Assembly (NCBI GenBank): GCA_033085395.1
Contig: JANQBS010000091.1
Span: 1-64,000 of the forward strand
Direction: 5' to 3'
DNA: 64,000 bases
Origin: Xanthoparmelia taractica
Lineage: Eukaryota > Ascomycota > Lecanoromycetes > Lecanorales > Parmeliaceae
Shown: one piece after another, positions 45,269 through 56,756 of the stretch
Numbering within the stretch: position 1 is the first letter of the stretch
Layout: every line of letters starts with the position of its first letter
The notes under the pieces: generated by a model
Databases searched by the model: none
What the model was told of the DNA's origin: nothing
Seen by the model: only the letters and a program-made list of their open reading frames with translations
Made by a program: the position numbers and the translations under genes

Positions 45269-48200
45269 TCACTGTGTAACAGCCCTCTTTCTCGCCAGAT
45301 AGTACGTGATCAAGCTGCGATGATCCTCCTTCCCACCCGTCACCAGAATCCAAAACCTTGCTTCCTCCACGCTATCATACAGCTCGAGCACGAATTCAAT
45401 CACAGCCCGTCGTATATCAGGATTCGTATCTGACAAACATCTCCCACCCATCCTCCCCAGCCTCTCCTCTTGCTCCACACCAACTTGGAGCGTCTTTCCT
45501 TTTTCTTGGCCACGGTGTAACAAGCCCGCTAGCACATACAGGCCCATGAAAATGGTGCTCGTCTCAGCCCCGTTGGTACGCTTGGTCTCCAACAGGTCCA
45601 GCACAGAGTCAATGCACGGAGACGGTTCACACTCATGGACGATGGACTCCGCTGTCTCTTCGAGACCGCAGACAATGTGGGATGTACTGCTGTAATGCTT
45701 GCGAGCAGCAAGGACAGCAGTAAGTGCTCGCGGGTGGTAGGGGTAAAAGTATTTCGGCTGATGTTGCAGCAAGACCCGTACCGTGACCAGTACCTGCGTC
45801 TTCAAATCCTGCGTTTTACCGATGCGAGATGTTGGTTCATCGTTTGGCGTTTCGAGATATTCGAGGAGTGGGAGAACTAACTCGTCAAATTTGTAGCCGC
45901 CTTCCCAGATTGAATCTCCTGAGGTGCGAATTAGCGCTTGAAGCTTGCGGAATCCGTGAACGTCCAAACTCCTAGACTGGACCCGGACAATCCCGCTGTC
46001 TAAGATTTTGCGTGCAAGCCGGGGATTGTCGACGTTTTCCGAATTGCTGATACGCCGTCTTTCCGCTGCCTCGACAGCCAACCACTTCTGGTGGTATTCG
46101 GCACTATCAGGTTCCTCTGCTAGGAGTTGATGATCAAGTACCTGGCGATGCTGTTTTGCTGGCTCGTTCATTGGAAGTTCTTCGAGCGCTCCCGGCGTGT
46201 GGACTAATGGCGAAGGGGACAGCTTCCCATTCACTGGGTCAAGCACAGGATCTTCGTAGACCTGGAGTGGCCGTTGCTCCTGGAAAAAGGTGGCTTTCAA
46301 ATTCAGATTTTCTTTCCTTGACCCAATAGTCCGTGGACTCATGGATATTCTTTGGCTACTGGTGCCGTTCATTGACAGATGATCAAAATGGTTGGCCAGC
46401 TTGGTGGGACTCGTGTCAGACTTGGCCTCTCCATGACCGCTGTTCGAATATGCGGAGCCGATCCGGTTGAGGTACTTCCTGGGACTGGGCGATGATCGAG
46501 CGTTGTCCAAGTCTTTAGTCATGAACGGATCCTCGGCACCCTGTATTTCTGGGGAGGAAACAGACTCGGTCTCAACAGGTGCTTGTAGAGAAGGCATGAA
46601 GTCGCCGGCATTGGACCTTGATCCATTCATATTGGGCATAACCATGGTAAAATCTTCTGCGGCTTTCGTAGGACTATATCTGTGCTGCGGCGTTAAGTTG
46701 ACTAGGCCAGCTTTCTTTGGTGTATTCGCCTTGTTGGAATTGATACTAGCAGGGCTACCAATCTTGGTAGGGCCCAGCTTAACCGTGCTTGCGGCGTTTG
46801 GGGGGGTCTTTGGTCTCTTGACAGGGCTCACCGCAGGACTTCTAGGTGGCGTTTCCGTCCTCGCTGGTTTCCTAGTAGAATAGGGATCTGCGGTAGCCGG
46901 GCGGGCTACGTCCGCTCTTCGTCGTGGGCGTACTGGTGCGGAAGACAACGTACCAATCGATGTTGTAGAAACGTTTCGGGAGGCTGCAGACATGGCAGTT
47001 GCGGGCCTGCCCAGACTAGGCTGTGTGACAGATTTCTTGGGCGATCCAAAGGGTTCGGCCGACCCCGGGCGTTCGGGAAGATGTTTGCCTGCAAGCTTTG
47101 CCTTCTTTTGTGCCGCGATGGTCTCTTTGATAGAAGGCCTAGCTGATACTGAGGTAGTGCTATGAGAGAACCCGGGTTTAGCAACAGCTACAGCAGTGTG
47201 CAGTGCTGGTAGCTTGTGTGGGTTTGGGTTTGAAGGATCTTCTATCAACAGATCTTGTTGTTTCTTGTCCAGTGTCGACATTAAACTACCAAACGCATTA
47301 GCATCGGAATCATATGGCCGAGAATAGGCATGTGACATACACTTCAGATCTTTCGGGCCAAAGCCGAGCGAACGCCCAGTACGTCGGTCGCATGCTCTCA
47401 CGGACTTTTAGATCCCGGTCTCCTAGACCAGCTTTTAGACACTTTTCCACCCATTCAAGCCCCCCAGCGTGTTCGATGACATGCTTGTGGTGCCCGTGCT
47501 TGTTGATCACAATTTTAAGCCATCCGCACGCATAACTTCTGGGTTGGACGTTCTTGTCCTGGCAAGCGCTGTAAATATGTTGGGTGAGCCGACTGTGGAA
47601 AGTCACATTGGCCATGATAGCGGAGACCGTGTCATTGCCTTTGGCTGCTGTGATTTTCTTCGTATTCGCACAAAGCTTGATCAGATTCTGGAGTAGGATC
47701 TCAACCATGCTATCAAGACCGGACCCGGCGACTCGAGCCAAGTCCTGCACCAAATGACAGCCAATAGTAGACACGGTTGTTCGCAGGGAGTTAACAGTTT
47801 TCAATATACCGTCGAGAAGCCCCTTAATGCCAGCAAGGTAGACCGCAGTAAAGTCTTGAAGTGCGTTTCCTTTCGTGATCTTTCTCAACTTCAATATGCT
47901 CTTCTCTCGCTTGAGCCAGTTCTGCTCGGACTCCTTACCCTCAAAGTATGGATGCATCTCACGGAACATCTCTTCAAGGTCTCTGTGATTTCCGATGTAC
48001 AAAGGCTCCAATTGTACAGCTTCTTGCTCAGATACCGACATTGGCGGAGCATCAAGCGGCGGATCGCTTACAGTATTGCTGCCAAGGAACTGTGTCTGCT
48101 TCGGAAGTTCACCAGCTCGCACCTGTGTCGGCGGAGCGAACTCGAGTTCCTCGCGAGCACCAAGTCCGAGCTCAGACAAGATGTGGTCCACAATCGATTT

Positions 48201-48937
48201 CCGGACATTGCGCTGTTGAAGGTGCTTTTGAAGGTCGTTCGTTCCCCTGATCCCGGCATTTCTACGCATTTGTCAGCGATGGCTACAGTGGAGGTCAAGG
48301 CGCAGCTATAGGTGCTCACTGGAATAATTCGATAAGCGTGGTTTGTGCGGTCCGTCGAACGCTCCCGTCAGCGTCCTCAAGACAGTCGACAATATTGGGC
48401 ACAAAGGTTCGAAAGGGTATATTTTTCTCAGTGCGGATCTAGGGCTAGTGAGCATTTCTCGCAAGATGAGGAGTTCACGTCAACACATACAATGATAACC
48501 CATTGCATCCCCGCTTCTTTTGTTTTTGGGTGTCGATTGGTCAAGGCGTGGTCGCGCACAAAATGCTCGACATCGGATGCGAATATGGAATGAAAGTCGG
48601 TAAAGGCCTGTAATGCCCTACTCCGAGTGCGGTCTTTTTGGTCTGCAAGGCGCTCGAGCAGACATGGGTAGGTTTTGACCCCTTGTGCTTGGAGAAGCGA
48701 ATGCTGGTCCTGCAACTCCAACCTTTTCATAAGATGACCGAGGATGGAAAAGGCTGCATCTGTGAGGTGTGGTGTGGCAAGGGAGATACGGATAGCATCA
48801 AAGAGTGGTGTGACAACATGTTCAGGGCAGTGACGGTGCTTGATCTCGGCCTTGAGTGCGGTCAAATGCTTGAGCTTGGTATCAATAGGTGCATTACTCT
48901 TTAAGGCAGCGAGTGTATTGCTAGCCAGAGTTTCCAT
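45269..48937 (-). CDS. STU1: Stu1/CLASP microtubule-stabilising protein
   Basis: Four exons (48491-48937, 48320-48438, 47341-48261, 45269-47285) separated by introns of 52, 58 and 55 bp give 1167 residues in a single frame. The N-terminus is a HEAT/TOG-like array: TKLKHLTALKAEIKH, then IPFRTFVPNIVDCLEDADGS, a Gln/Arg-rich linker, and a second TOG-like block (residues about 240-490) including TVSTIGCHLVQDLARVAG, PRSYACGWLKIVINKHG and CLKAGLGDRDLKVRESMR. A Ser/Arg/Pro-rich basic region (residues about 500-860) fits microtubule binding. The C-terminal helical part (LQALIRTSGDSIWEGGYKFDELVLPLL) resembles the CLASP C-terminal domain. Stu1 binds and stabilises spindle microtubules, essential for bipolar spindles in yeast. 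The order and length agree with the family. Confidence 0.92.
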
Positions 48938-50484
48938 ATCGTGGAGAATTCCAGCAAGATTTGGTGTTGTTGTAGGTCGTTAGTCGCGCAATGTTTTGAA
49001 AGGTGAAGAAGCAACATAAAAGTACCTTACCTTACTACCTTATTTAGTGTCCGTTTTTAGTCACTTTGAGGATAGCGGGGGTATTCAGGTGTCCAGCAGC
49101 AAGGTACAGGCTCCTTGTCTCGGCAGTACTTCGTACTACTGCACTACTACGAAGTATATGCCTGTTCGGTGACAGGTACCCTATGTACCAGACTTCACAG
49201 TATCCGGCAGATGTACATGAACATGATATCGAACTCATTATTTACCTCCAGTTCTCCCCCCCCAGCCTAGTCCGGCTCAGCCCATACCCTTGTTGCCCCT
49301 ATCTGCTTGAATACGATTAATTTCATTATATTGATTCTGCCCCTATCAACTACCTCAGGCGAAAATTGGGCTTGTTTGCTTATCGTGGCGCCTAGCACCT
49401 GTCAAATCGCCTCGGACATAAAAATTGACAGCACATAGCCAACGGGAAGCCTTATAGTATGGCCGATATTCGATATTACCTTTAATCTGAATGCATCAAG
49501 TCGACTGCGCTATGTGCGTAGTGGAATCCACACGAATCGAACCCCGTCAATAAAAGCAGAAGGTTCTGCGGAGTGGTCCGTTGCTGGATTTGCCCGCTCT
49601 ACTAACTGCTTCATCAAGGGTAAATAGACATGCAGAACATTGGTATGAATGAGTTCGAAACCCGATTTACTATGCGTGATGGGTAGCTAGACACCTAGAC
49701 AAGAGCAGGAGGCTAAAGTTACCGGACCGAAAATTCGACAATAGGCCTGCATCTGTCAAGTAACGCCAGGTGCACTATCTATCGTACGCATAAAATTCAT
49801 TCGACAGCGTGCAGCTGATGGTTCACCGGCTTCTATTTTGCTCTGTGGAGTTGAAGGTCATGAAGTCTGCCATGAGCTTTGCCACAATATGACTGGCCAT
49901 CTGAGACAAAGGCATCAAAAATGAGAAATCGACTACGAAGACCTCGGAGAATAGACTGCCTAAATCCTGCCGCCAACGTACAAACTAGCTCCACGATGGA
50001 CAGATGCCTTTCGGCATCGAGCTGATAGGCCGCTAACAAGAGCAAGTCGCTGATATCTCCTACGTGTGTCATTTCGCTAGCTGACTTACTGGTTAAGCTA
50101 TTTAGTCAAGGCAGGATCACTTGGTCAAGCATGGCCGATGACCAAACTCATACGAAATGGTTTCAGACCCGCAAATGGGGATCCTGGAATCTCTGTCGAA
50201 TCGTCCTGGGGCGTCTGCATCTGGTTTCCAACACCCATCTGGAAAAGGTGCGTCTAATTGGCTTTGTCGACCTCACGTGATGTTTCAACAAACGAGCTGA
50301 GACCGATGCAGCTGGGTCCTAGAATTACAAATTTAGCTAATACGTGATTCTTGACGTGGGAGCAGGAGCGGCTGCGACTAGAGCAATCTGTGGGATATCG
50401 AGAGTGGGGAACAGCGAGCGCCAATAGAGAGGAGATCATCTCATCACTCATACACTTCATCTTGCTTGAACCATCAGTTCCGAT
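48938..50484. other. Intergenic, nothing certain
   Basis: About 1.5 kb. It includes a perfect 9-bp hairpin TACTTCGTA (49127-49135) / TACGAAGTA (49148-49156) in what would be the STU1 upstream region. A tRNA-like T-loop at about 49540 was examined and rejected (no matching acceptor stem). No protein-like frame was found. Confidence 0.45.
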
Positions 50485-51596
50485 TCATGCCCGATTGTCA
50501 TCTGTCCTGTCCTTTTGGAGAGGCTCGTCTCTCTCCGAGCGGACGTCTTTCTTGCCCTCCCCACTCATTCCAGCATCATCATTCCCGTCCTTCTGGTGAG
50601 TTTCCGCGCTGTTCTTCACCTTTTCTTCAATCTCTTTCGTCCTTTTCGGTTCTTTGTCAAGGCTGACTTGATACTCCTTCCACAAAAGCCCGACTTTCTT
50701 GTCGAAAAGTTGCTCCCAGAAGTCATCCTCTTCATACTGTCTGCCCTTCAATGCGTCATTGATCTTTCTAACACTGCCTTCGCCACAAGTCCTTTCTATC
50801 CATTCCAAGAAATACGCTGTATGCTGGTATCCAGCATCCCACTGCCCACCTCCTGCTTTCTTCCAATGTGGCGGGCTGAGCCCAGCCTTAAGCCTTACAA
50901 AGTCGGCAATGCCCTCAATCAATCCGCCAGGCGCAGTCCCCAAGGCGTTCCATTGCCAGCAATGCACCATCTCGTGGACAAGTACTCCTTGTATCTCGTA
51001 TTTTTGTCTCGCAGATGGAATTATCTTGATATAGTCCAGAGAGAGGTGGATCTCTTTATGATCATTGTCTAAATCCGAGCCCGTTGTGTATGCGACACCG
51101 TCCATAGCATGAAGAAAGAGAGTCACGGAGCGGCACGCCGGGATATGATTGTTGTTTTTGGTGGGCTGGTAGAGAATGGACTGGACGGCGTCTACGGCTT
51201 CGGAAAGAGCTTTGAAAGGGTTCGCATTATTAAAAAAGATATTGGACCCAGGGTGATCGAGATCGAGGGTAGAGAGGCGAAGCTTTGGGGTTGGGAAACT
51301 TGGTTTAGGATGTGGACGGCTTCTCGATTCCCTGTCGCTGATCTAATCGTCAGAGGTTCAGATCGAGGGTCAGCGACTCTCAGAAATGCTTACCCGTTCC
51401 CTTCGTCTTTCTTTCGTTCCTCCCTTTGAGCCTCCTCCTTGGGCCGGATGGGAAGAGGGGAGGGAGTTGGTTCGGTTGGGGCAGCGGACATAGCAAGGGG
51501 TGTTGGTAATGGTTTGGGAGTTGTGCGGGCTGTCCGAGTCATTGCTGTATTTATGAATGCACTGTATGAGTCACTTCTGTTAGTTGGTGAGTCCAC
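50485..51596 (-). CDS. Basic-secretory-protein-type (BSP) metallopeptidase
   Basis: Two exons, 51394-51596 and 50485-51337, with a 56-bp intron (51338-51393). The join gives 351 residues from the first Met. Residues about 70-260 are the basic secretory protein domain: LRLSTLDLDHPGSNIFFNNANP, then VTLFLHAMDGVAY and the zinc-binding LVHEMVHCWQW (an HEXXH motif), followed by GGLIEGIADFVRLKAGL and FLEWIERTCG. BSP proteins are secreted or wall-associated proteins of plants and fungi with a metallopeptidase-like fold. Here no clear signal peptide is present at the first Met, and the C-terminal 90 residues are highly charged, so location is uncertain. Alternative starts are at 51542 and 51491. It is transcribed divergently from the PTEN homologue with about 390 bp between starts. 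Confidence 0.85.
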
Positions 51597-51982
51597 TTCT
51601 CATGCTCTGCTTCCCTTGCACCCCCTTGCACCCCAAGTACTGTTACGCCAAGGCGAGTGAGCTTACCCCTGCGTCGGCATTTCGGTGAGATGACGCACCG
51701 ATGAGCTTAATTGATGAGCTTATTGAATGAGCTTAAAACATACCGGTTTCAAACAGTTGAAGTTGAAATACCTTATTGAGCAACTTTTTATATTGAGAGC
51801 TTGAGGCAAGATACTGTTACATACAACGTGAATGAAGAAATCAAAAATTACATCCAACATGAACCATCTCTTCACCTTACCAGTCTGATGCACCTGACCT
51901 TGCGTTGTAAGTAGAATCCACCCAAGCAAGTATTGCCCACGCAGCAAGTTAACGAAGATACCACAAGCGAATCAGCAATTCC
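51597..51982. promoter_or_regulatory. Shared divergent promoter region (BSP peptidase / TEP1)
   Basis: The 386 bp between the two start codons must contain the regulatory sequences of both genes. It is A+T-richer than the genes; no specific binding motif was identified. The minus-strand frame at 51720-51947 has no protein character. Confidence 0.5.
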
Positions 51983-53754
51983 ATGGTATGTCTCCTATGG
52001 AAAGAAATGTATGCCGACTGTCATTTGTATTTACCCCCTCAGGCCTCTCTGCTCCGTTCAATTGTGGCAGGTCCTCGTTCACGACATCCCGAGGCTGGCT
52101 TGGACCTTTGCTACGTTACAGACAACAGTAACCCATCTAAACCCCCAATCATTCCTCCTTGGAGCAATTGTCTTCAGCTTCTGATACCCAACCAGTAATC
52201 GTCACATCTGGCCCATCCTCGACCTATCCAAGCCGCGCTTACCGCAACCCTACTGACGCCCTTGTCAGATTTCTTGACTACAAGCATGGCACCAACTGGG
52301 CGATATGGGAGTTTCGCGCTGAAGGTACGGACTACCCTGACAGCGAGGTCTACAACAGGATAAAGCATTTCCCATGGCCGGACCATCACCCTCCCCCGTT
52401 CGCCCTGATACCCAACCTCATGGCCAGTATGCGCGACTGGCTGAAAGGCCCAGGGTCCGAAAAGGGGAGGACGGTCGTCGTACACTGCAAAGCTGGAAAG
52501 GGCAGGAGTGGAACATCGGCTTGTAGCTACCTGATCAGTGAGGAAGGCTGGAGTGTCGAGGATGCACTGGAGAGGTTCACGTCAAGGAGGATGAGGAGTG
52601 GGTTCGGAAGTGGAGTCACTATACCAAGCCAATTGCGGTGGGTCGGTTACGTGGACTGGTGGACGAAACACGGCAAAGTCTACGTTGAAAGGCAGATCGA
52701 AATAATCGAGATACATGTTTGGGGATTACGAGATGGGGTGAAGGTGGCTGTTGCGGGCTACGTGGAGGAGGGTAAAGTCATCAAGACTTTCCACACGTTT
52801 GACAGAAAAGAGAGGGTGGTCATGGATGGGGAGTCGCAGAGTATAGAAAATACTACAAGCGTTTCGGATCACCCCCACGGGAAAGCCTCCCCCGCCCAAG
52901 GGAGCAAAGTTCAAACCGGTCCCAGCCATCTCTCCAACTCATCCTCGGTCTACCCCAGAACAGCTCACGAACCCGGCGCGGATGCTGTCCTCTTCCGGCC
53001 TGAACGCCCAATCATAGTTCCTACATCTGACATCAACATCGCTTTCGAGCGCCGCAACAAGGCTACGTACGGCCTGACAATGGTCACATCAGTCGCACAT
53101 GTCTGGTTCAATGCGTTCTTCGAATCCCAATACTCTTCTTGCTCCCAACCTGACCGGGGGGCCCCATTCGTGACCGCAGCCCATCCGCCGAGCGCGGACA
53201 CGCTACCTGACAGTGGCGTTTTCGAAATCAGCTGGGAGGGGATGGACGGCATCAAAGGGTCTGTCCGCAAAGGTACCCGCGCGCTTGACCGTCTGGCAGT
53301 CGTATGGCGAGCTGTGCCCGAAAGCAAAGAAAATCTCCCAAAGATCATCACCGAGCCGAGCGTCGGCCAGTCGGTTCCAGAGATCAAAGCCGCAGACTGG
53401 AAGAAGGCAAATCTCAAAACTGCTACCGAAAGTCTGGGCAAGGAGTTGGGACTGCGGATCGAGAGCCCTTCGAGCGCGAATGTGAGTAAAGCCAGCAGTA
53501 CGACGGATGTCGACAACACGGCACTGGCTGCTGCCAGAAGCGATGGCGTTTCGGAAGTTGGTGTCAAGGTCCATGGGCCGGACGGTGAAGAGCATGTAGC
53601 GCGTCCGGATCATCCTGCTGTTTCGTCACCGCAGCCTGCGTCTATGGATCCCAGTCCATCAAGCGCAAATGGTATAACTCCCACCGTCGACTTGGGAATC
53701 GAGCAAATGCGCAGCCCAGTTCCAGACCCCAACATGAAAGCCGCCAATTCATAG
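51983..53754 (+). CDS. TEP1: PTEN-family phosphatase Tep1
   Basis: Exon 1 is only the ATG (51983-51985). A 57-bp intron, exon 2 (52043-52127), a 68-bp intron and exon 3 (52196-53754) give 548 residues. ASLLRSIVAGPRSRHPEAGLD matches the N-terminal lipid-binding part of PTEN. The acid Asp falls at residue 92 in PWPDHHPPP and the P-loop is HCKAGKGRSGT with Cys at residue 127 and Arg at 133, almost exactly the human positions. The region after residue 190 corresponds to the C2 part, followed by a disordered Ser/Pro-rich tail. The enzyme dephosphorylates phosphatidylinositol 3,4,5-trisphosphate. The first exon of one codon is inferred from the conserved N-terminus; the plain frame from Met 52159 would lack the conserved N-terminal 29 residues. 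Confidence 0.93.
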
Positions 53755-54237
53755 GGCTCGCCAGATAGCACCCAAGCATTTACCCCGAAGAAGATAGCGA
53801 GTCGAGTTAGTCAGGATTAATCAGCTCTTACAACTGCACCTGGGCATTTTGGGAGGAGCATAGCGAGCATTTGTTGGAGCGATAGCGTCAAAGATGTCTT
53901 TTTTTTACACAGGGTTAAGAATCCAGCTTGTCCATTCACCATCTCTGATGGAGTTTTGGGGTCAATATGACCAAAGGGTTGGCTACAGGGTGGAGCATAC
54001 GGACGAGCAGGATCTTAAAACGTACGAGTATACTCGCCTGTACAGTGCCGCTCTTCGATATCACGTCGACGTGGCGTTGACCGCTCGATGCTAGATTACA
54101 AAATAGTATCCCACGAAAAGGTGTAGTTGATTACAATGATCATGCCAATCTCAATCTTACATGCTCTCGTCTTACCTGCCAGACCTCGACGTCCCTTCGA
54201 GTATCCCCCATAGCCTCCCCGTCACAGCTCTCGTCCG
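53755..54237. other. Intergenic between convergent genes
   Basis: Contains the 3' ends of TEP1 (+) and the CAP gene (-). A short frame 53894-54094 (+) has no protein character. Confidence 0.5.
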
Positions 54238-56088
54238 CTACCCAGCATGTTCAACAATCTCGTTAACCAGCACACCGTTCCTCACCACACTCTTAACCTG
54301 CTCCGGCAGCGCCCTCTCAACGTAATCGTCGTCTTCTGTTTGTCCCGGCAGGTTAACATTGATTCCCGTACACTTGCTTGTGAACACCTCGGTCCCTATT
54401 GACTCTTTACTCAGATATATCGCCGCGCCGTCGACCTGGTCTAGCATGATGGTCGGCAGCGTACCCAAAACCTGCATTTCAAATTTAGGACTCTTGATGA
54501 CATCGACGGCACTGACTAGGGAATCTACGACGAGCGAGCATTGCATGCAGTTGTCGAGAGAGATGGCGTTAGCCTTTCCGATGATACGGATGGGGGTCTT
54601 GGTGCAGCGCGATATGAGGATGGAGTGCGAGATGGAAGCCTCGACCTCGATCATTTGGCCAGGATTGCTGTAATTTTCAATGAGCCATTTATTACCCTCG
54701 AGTTCTTTCCGGGGCGGTTTCTTTGCACGCATGCTTTCCGGCTTGGGCTTCTTGCCAGGGATGGGCGATTTGCCGCTGAGAGAAGAGCTTTGGGATGAAG
54801 AGCGGCTAGGAGCAGGCCGAGCGCTGGTGCCCTGAGCACGGAGGGAGGGGTTCTTGTGGGTTTGGCTGGATGGGTCAACCTTTCGAAGGTGAGAGGTCAC
54901 ATTTGACCCGCGCGATATCTGGTCGAAGACGGCACCCATGTCCGATGAGCTCGAGGTTGGATTGACACCGTTCGGCGGCATTGGTGGTGGAGGTGGAGCG
55001 CCGTCGAACGAAGGCAGGGGAGGTGGTGGAGGCGGTGCCGGGCCAGAAGATGGCGGCGGGGTTTTTGAGGATGTCTGGCCGGTTTGGATTTGGTGAAGGG
55101 CTTCTTGTGGATCAATGCCGTTTTGGTTGTTCCAGGTCACACCTGACGGGTAATGTTGTTTTACATATGCAATTAGTGATCTGAAGATGGTGTAGAAAGC
55201 GTTCACCCAGTCGACGTGTCTCCGGTCCCTGTTGGAGGATTAATTATCTGGTATCGATGGTGATGGCCAAGACTTACTTCTCCTTGTACTCTTTGATCAC
55301 ACGGTTCCCGTGGTATTGAGCGCTACTTAATATTTCGGCCACATAGTCTGCGGGCTTGGGGTCGATGGTAATCCAGGCGAGCACGGCAATGCCTTCGGAT
55401 ACCGTTGTCAAATGGGTGAAAAGGGGGGATCCTCGATTGGCTTCTCGAATGTCATTGACTGCGCCCATCATCGCCTGCAGGTCCTTCAAAATCTCCATAT
55501 AAGCAGAAGACTGAATGTCCGGCTTCCTGGCTTTAGTGGTGACAATGAGGAACTTGCGCTCAGCAGCAAAGGCTCGAAGGACAGCAGCAGACTGGCGATT
55601 CCCAGTGTCAGCATGCCAGGGTCCTTTCCTCCAGGGCAGGACTCGAGCGGGCGTACCTGCTCGGCAACTAATCCCCCAATCTCTTCGCTCATATTGACAA
55701 ACGACTTGACTTGTCCATTTATGATTGCGTCGAAGTCGTCAATGACTGGGGGGAGTGTTTCCATATGCCTCGGCAGCGCTCCAGCCTGGTTCAAAAACCG
55801 ATCGCCAGACGATGCCTGCTCGGAGAGAGCCAGAGCAGCATTGGTGGTGAGTGAAGGGTCGCCTATCGTAGGTACTAGGTCTTCGAGACGCGACGTCGCA
55901 GCTTCGAGCCTACCAAGGATTGTCAGCGCCAGCTTGGCCGGTAGTACAGAGGGCATTCTGGTGGTAAATGGGTAAAGGAAAAAAGGAATGGTAAAGTGCA
56001 AGATTTAGAGAGAGTGAGTGATGGCAAAGTGAGTAAGGGTTCATGCATACCGCTTGATCAGGGTTGTCAAGTTGACCGAAGTCGCCAT
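54238..56088 (-). CDS. SRV2: Adenylyl cyclase-associated protein (CAP/Srv2)
   Basis: Four exons (56051-56088, 55657-55909, 55278-55591, 54238-55228; introns of 141, 65 and 49 bp) join in frame to 531 residues. The N-terminus MATSVNLTTLIKRLEAATSR is the cyclase-binding coiled coil. The helical folded domain continues through VIDDFDAIINGQVKSFVNMS and FLIVTTKARKPD to VIKEYKEKDRRHVDWVNAFY. A Pro-rich linker (PPPPPPLPSF and PPPPPMPP) should bind profilin or SH3 domains. The C-terminal CARP beta-helix (KWLIENYSNPGQ and the VVDSLVSAVDVIKSP strand) binds actin. CAP recycles cofilin-bound actin and in yeast couples Ras to adenylyl cyclase. Order of domains and length agree with the family. Exon 1 ends in phase 2 and reads into RLEAATSR only after splicing. 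Confidence 0.95.
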
Positions 56089-56756
56089 TATATCGAAAAG
56101 GGAGAAGGAAGGATGATTGGCGAGAGAAGGGGGGGAATGATGCCAGCTGCGATTTTTGAGGGGGAAGAGAATAAATCAAAGGCCAGTCAGTAACAGAATA
56201 CTTGACTTTGTTGCTCTTTCCTCTATTTCCTGTATTGCCTATAAAAAAGATGGGGGGAAAAGGTGCATGAAAATTGATGCACTTCTGCAGGATGCTTACT
56301 ATACTCTATTGGTGTAATGGTAAAGTAAGTAGAAGTACGTCTATCTCGCAGATATAAAGTATTTCTACCTTGCCTTAACTTTTCATCGAGCCGACCCGCT
56401 TTCTAGGCCAAAAGCCTCCATCAATGTAATATAATACTTCGTACCACCCTGATACAACATGAAAATACCTTGAACAATTGGTATTTCATCCTTGATACTC
56501 TACACAAATCTGTCCTTCTTTTCTCTTTCATCTCTCAATCTTAAACAAGCTTAAACCTCTACTCCTACTACTGCCATTCATGTCTGCCTGCGAGCTTGAC
56601 ACAGCCTGCCTCGTAAGCAAACAAAAATGGTGCTTGGTGCATCTCGGGGATTAGCTATCTATTTTCATCGCCTCTAATATGCACGCCTCCATGCAATCCT
56701 GACCCAGCTCCCAATACTCAAAGCTTGCTGGCCTTCACTAGAATACCAGGCTTCTG
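56089..56756. promoter_or_regulatory. Divergent promoter region (CAP / Mak32-like gene)
   Basis: About 670 bp between two divergent start codons. It has an A+T-rich middle and an ACTTCGTA motif near 56437. No specific regulatory element can be assigned. Confidence 0.4.

Noticed and set aside
49490..49640. tRNA-like T-loop GGTTCGATTC with a D-arm-like AGTTAGTAGAGC on the minus strand
   Set aside because: Acceptor strands do not pair and the anticodon arm cannot be placed; likely chance or an old relic.
50515..51072. 185-codon plus-strand frame over the BSP peptidase
   Set aside because: Antisense shadow of a real gene; the minus-strand product has the HEXXH domain.
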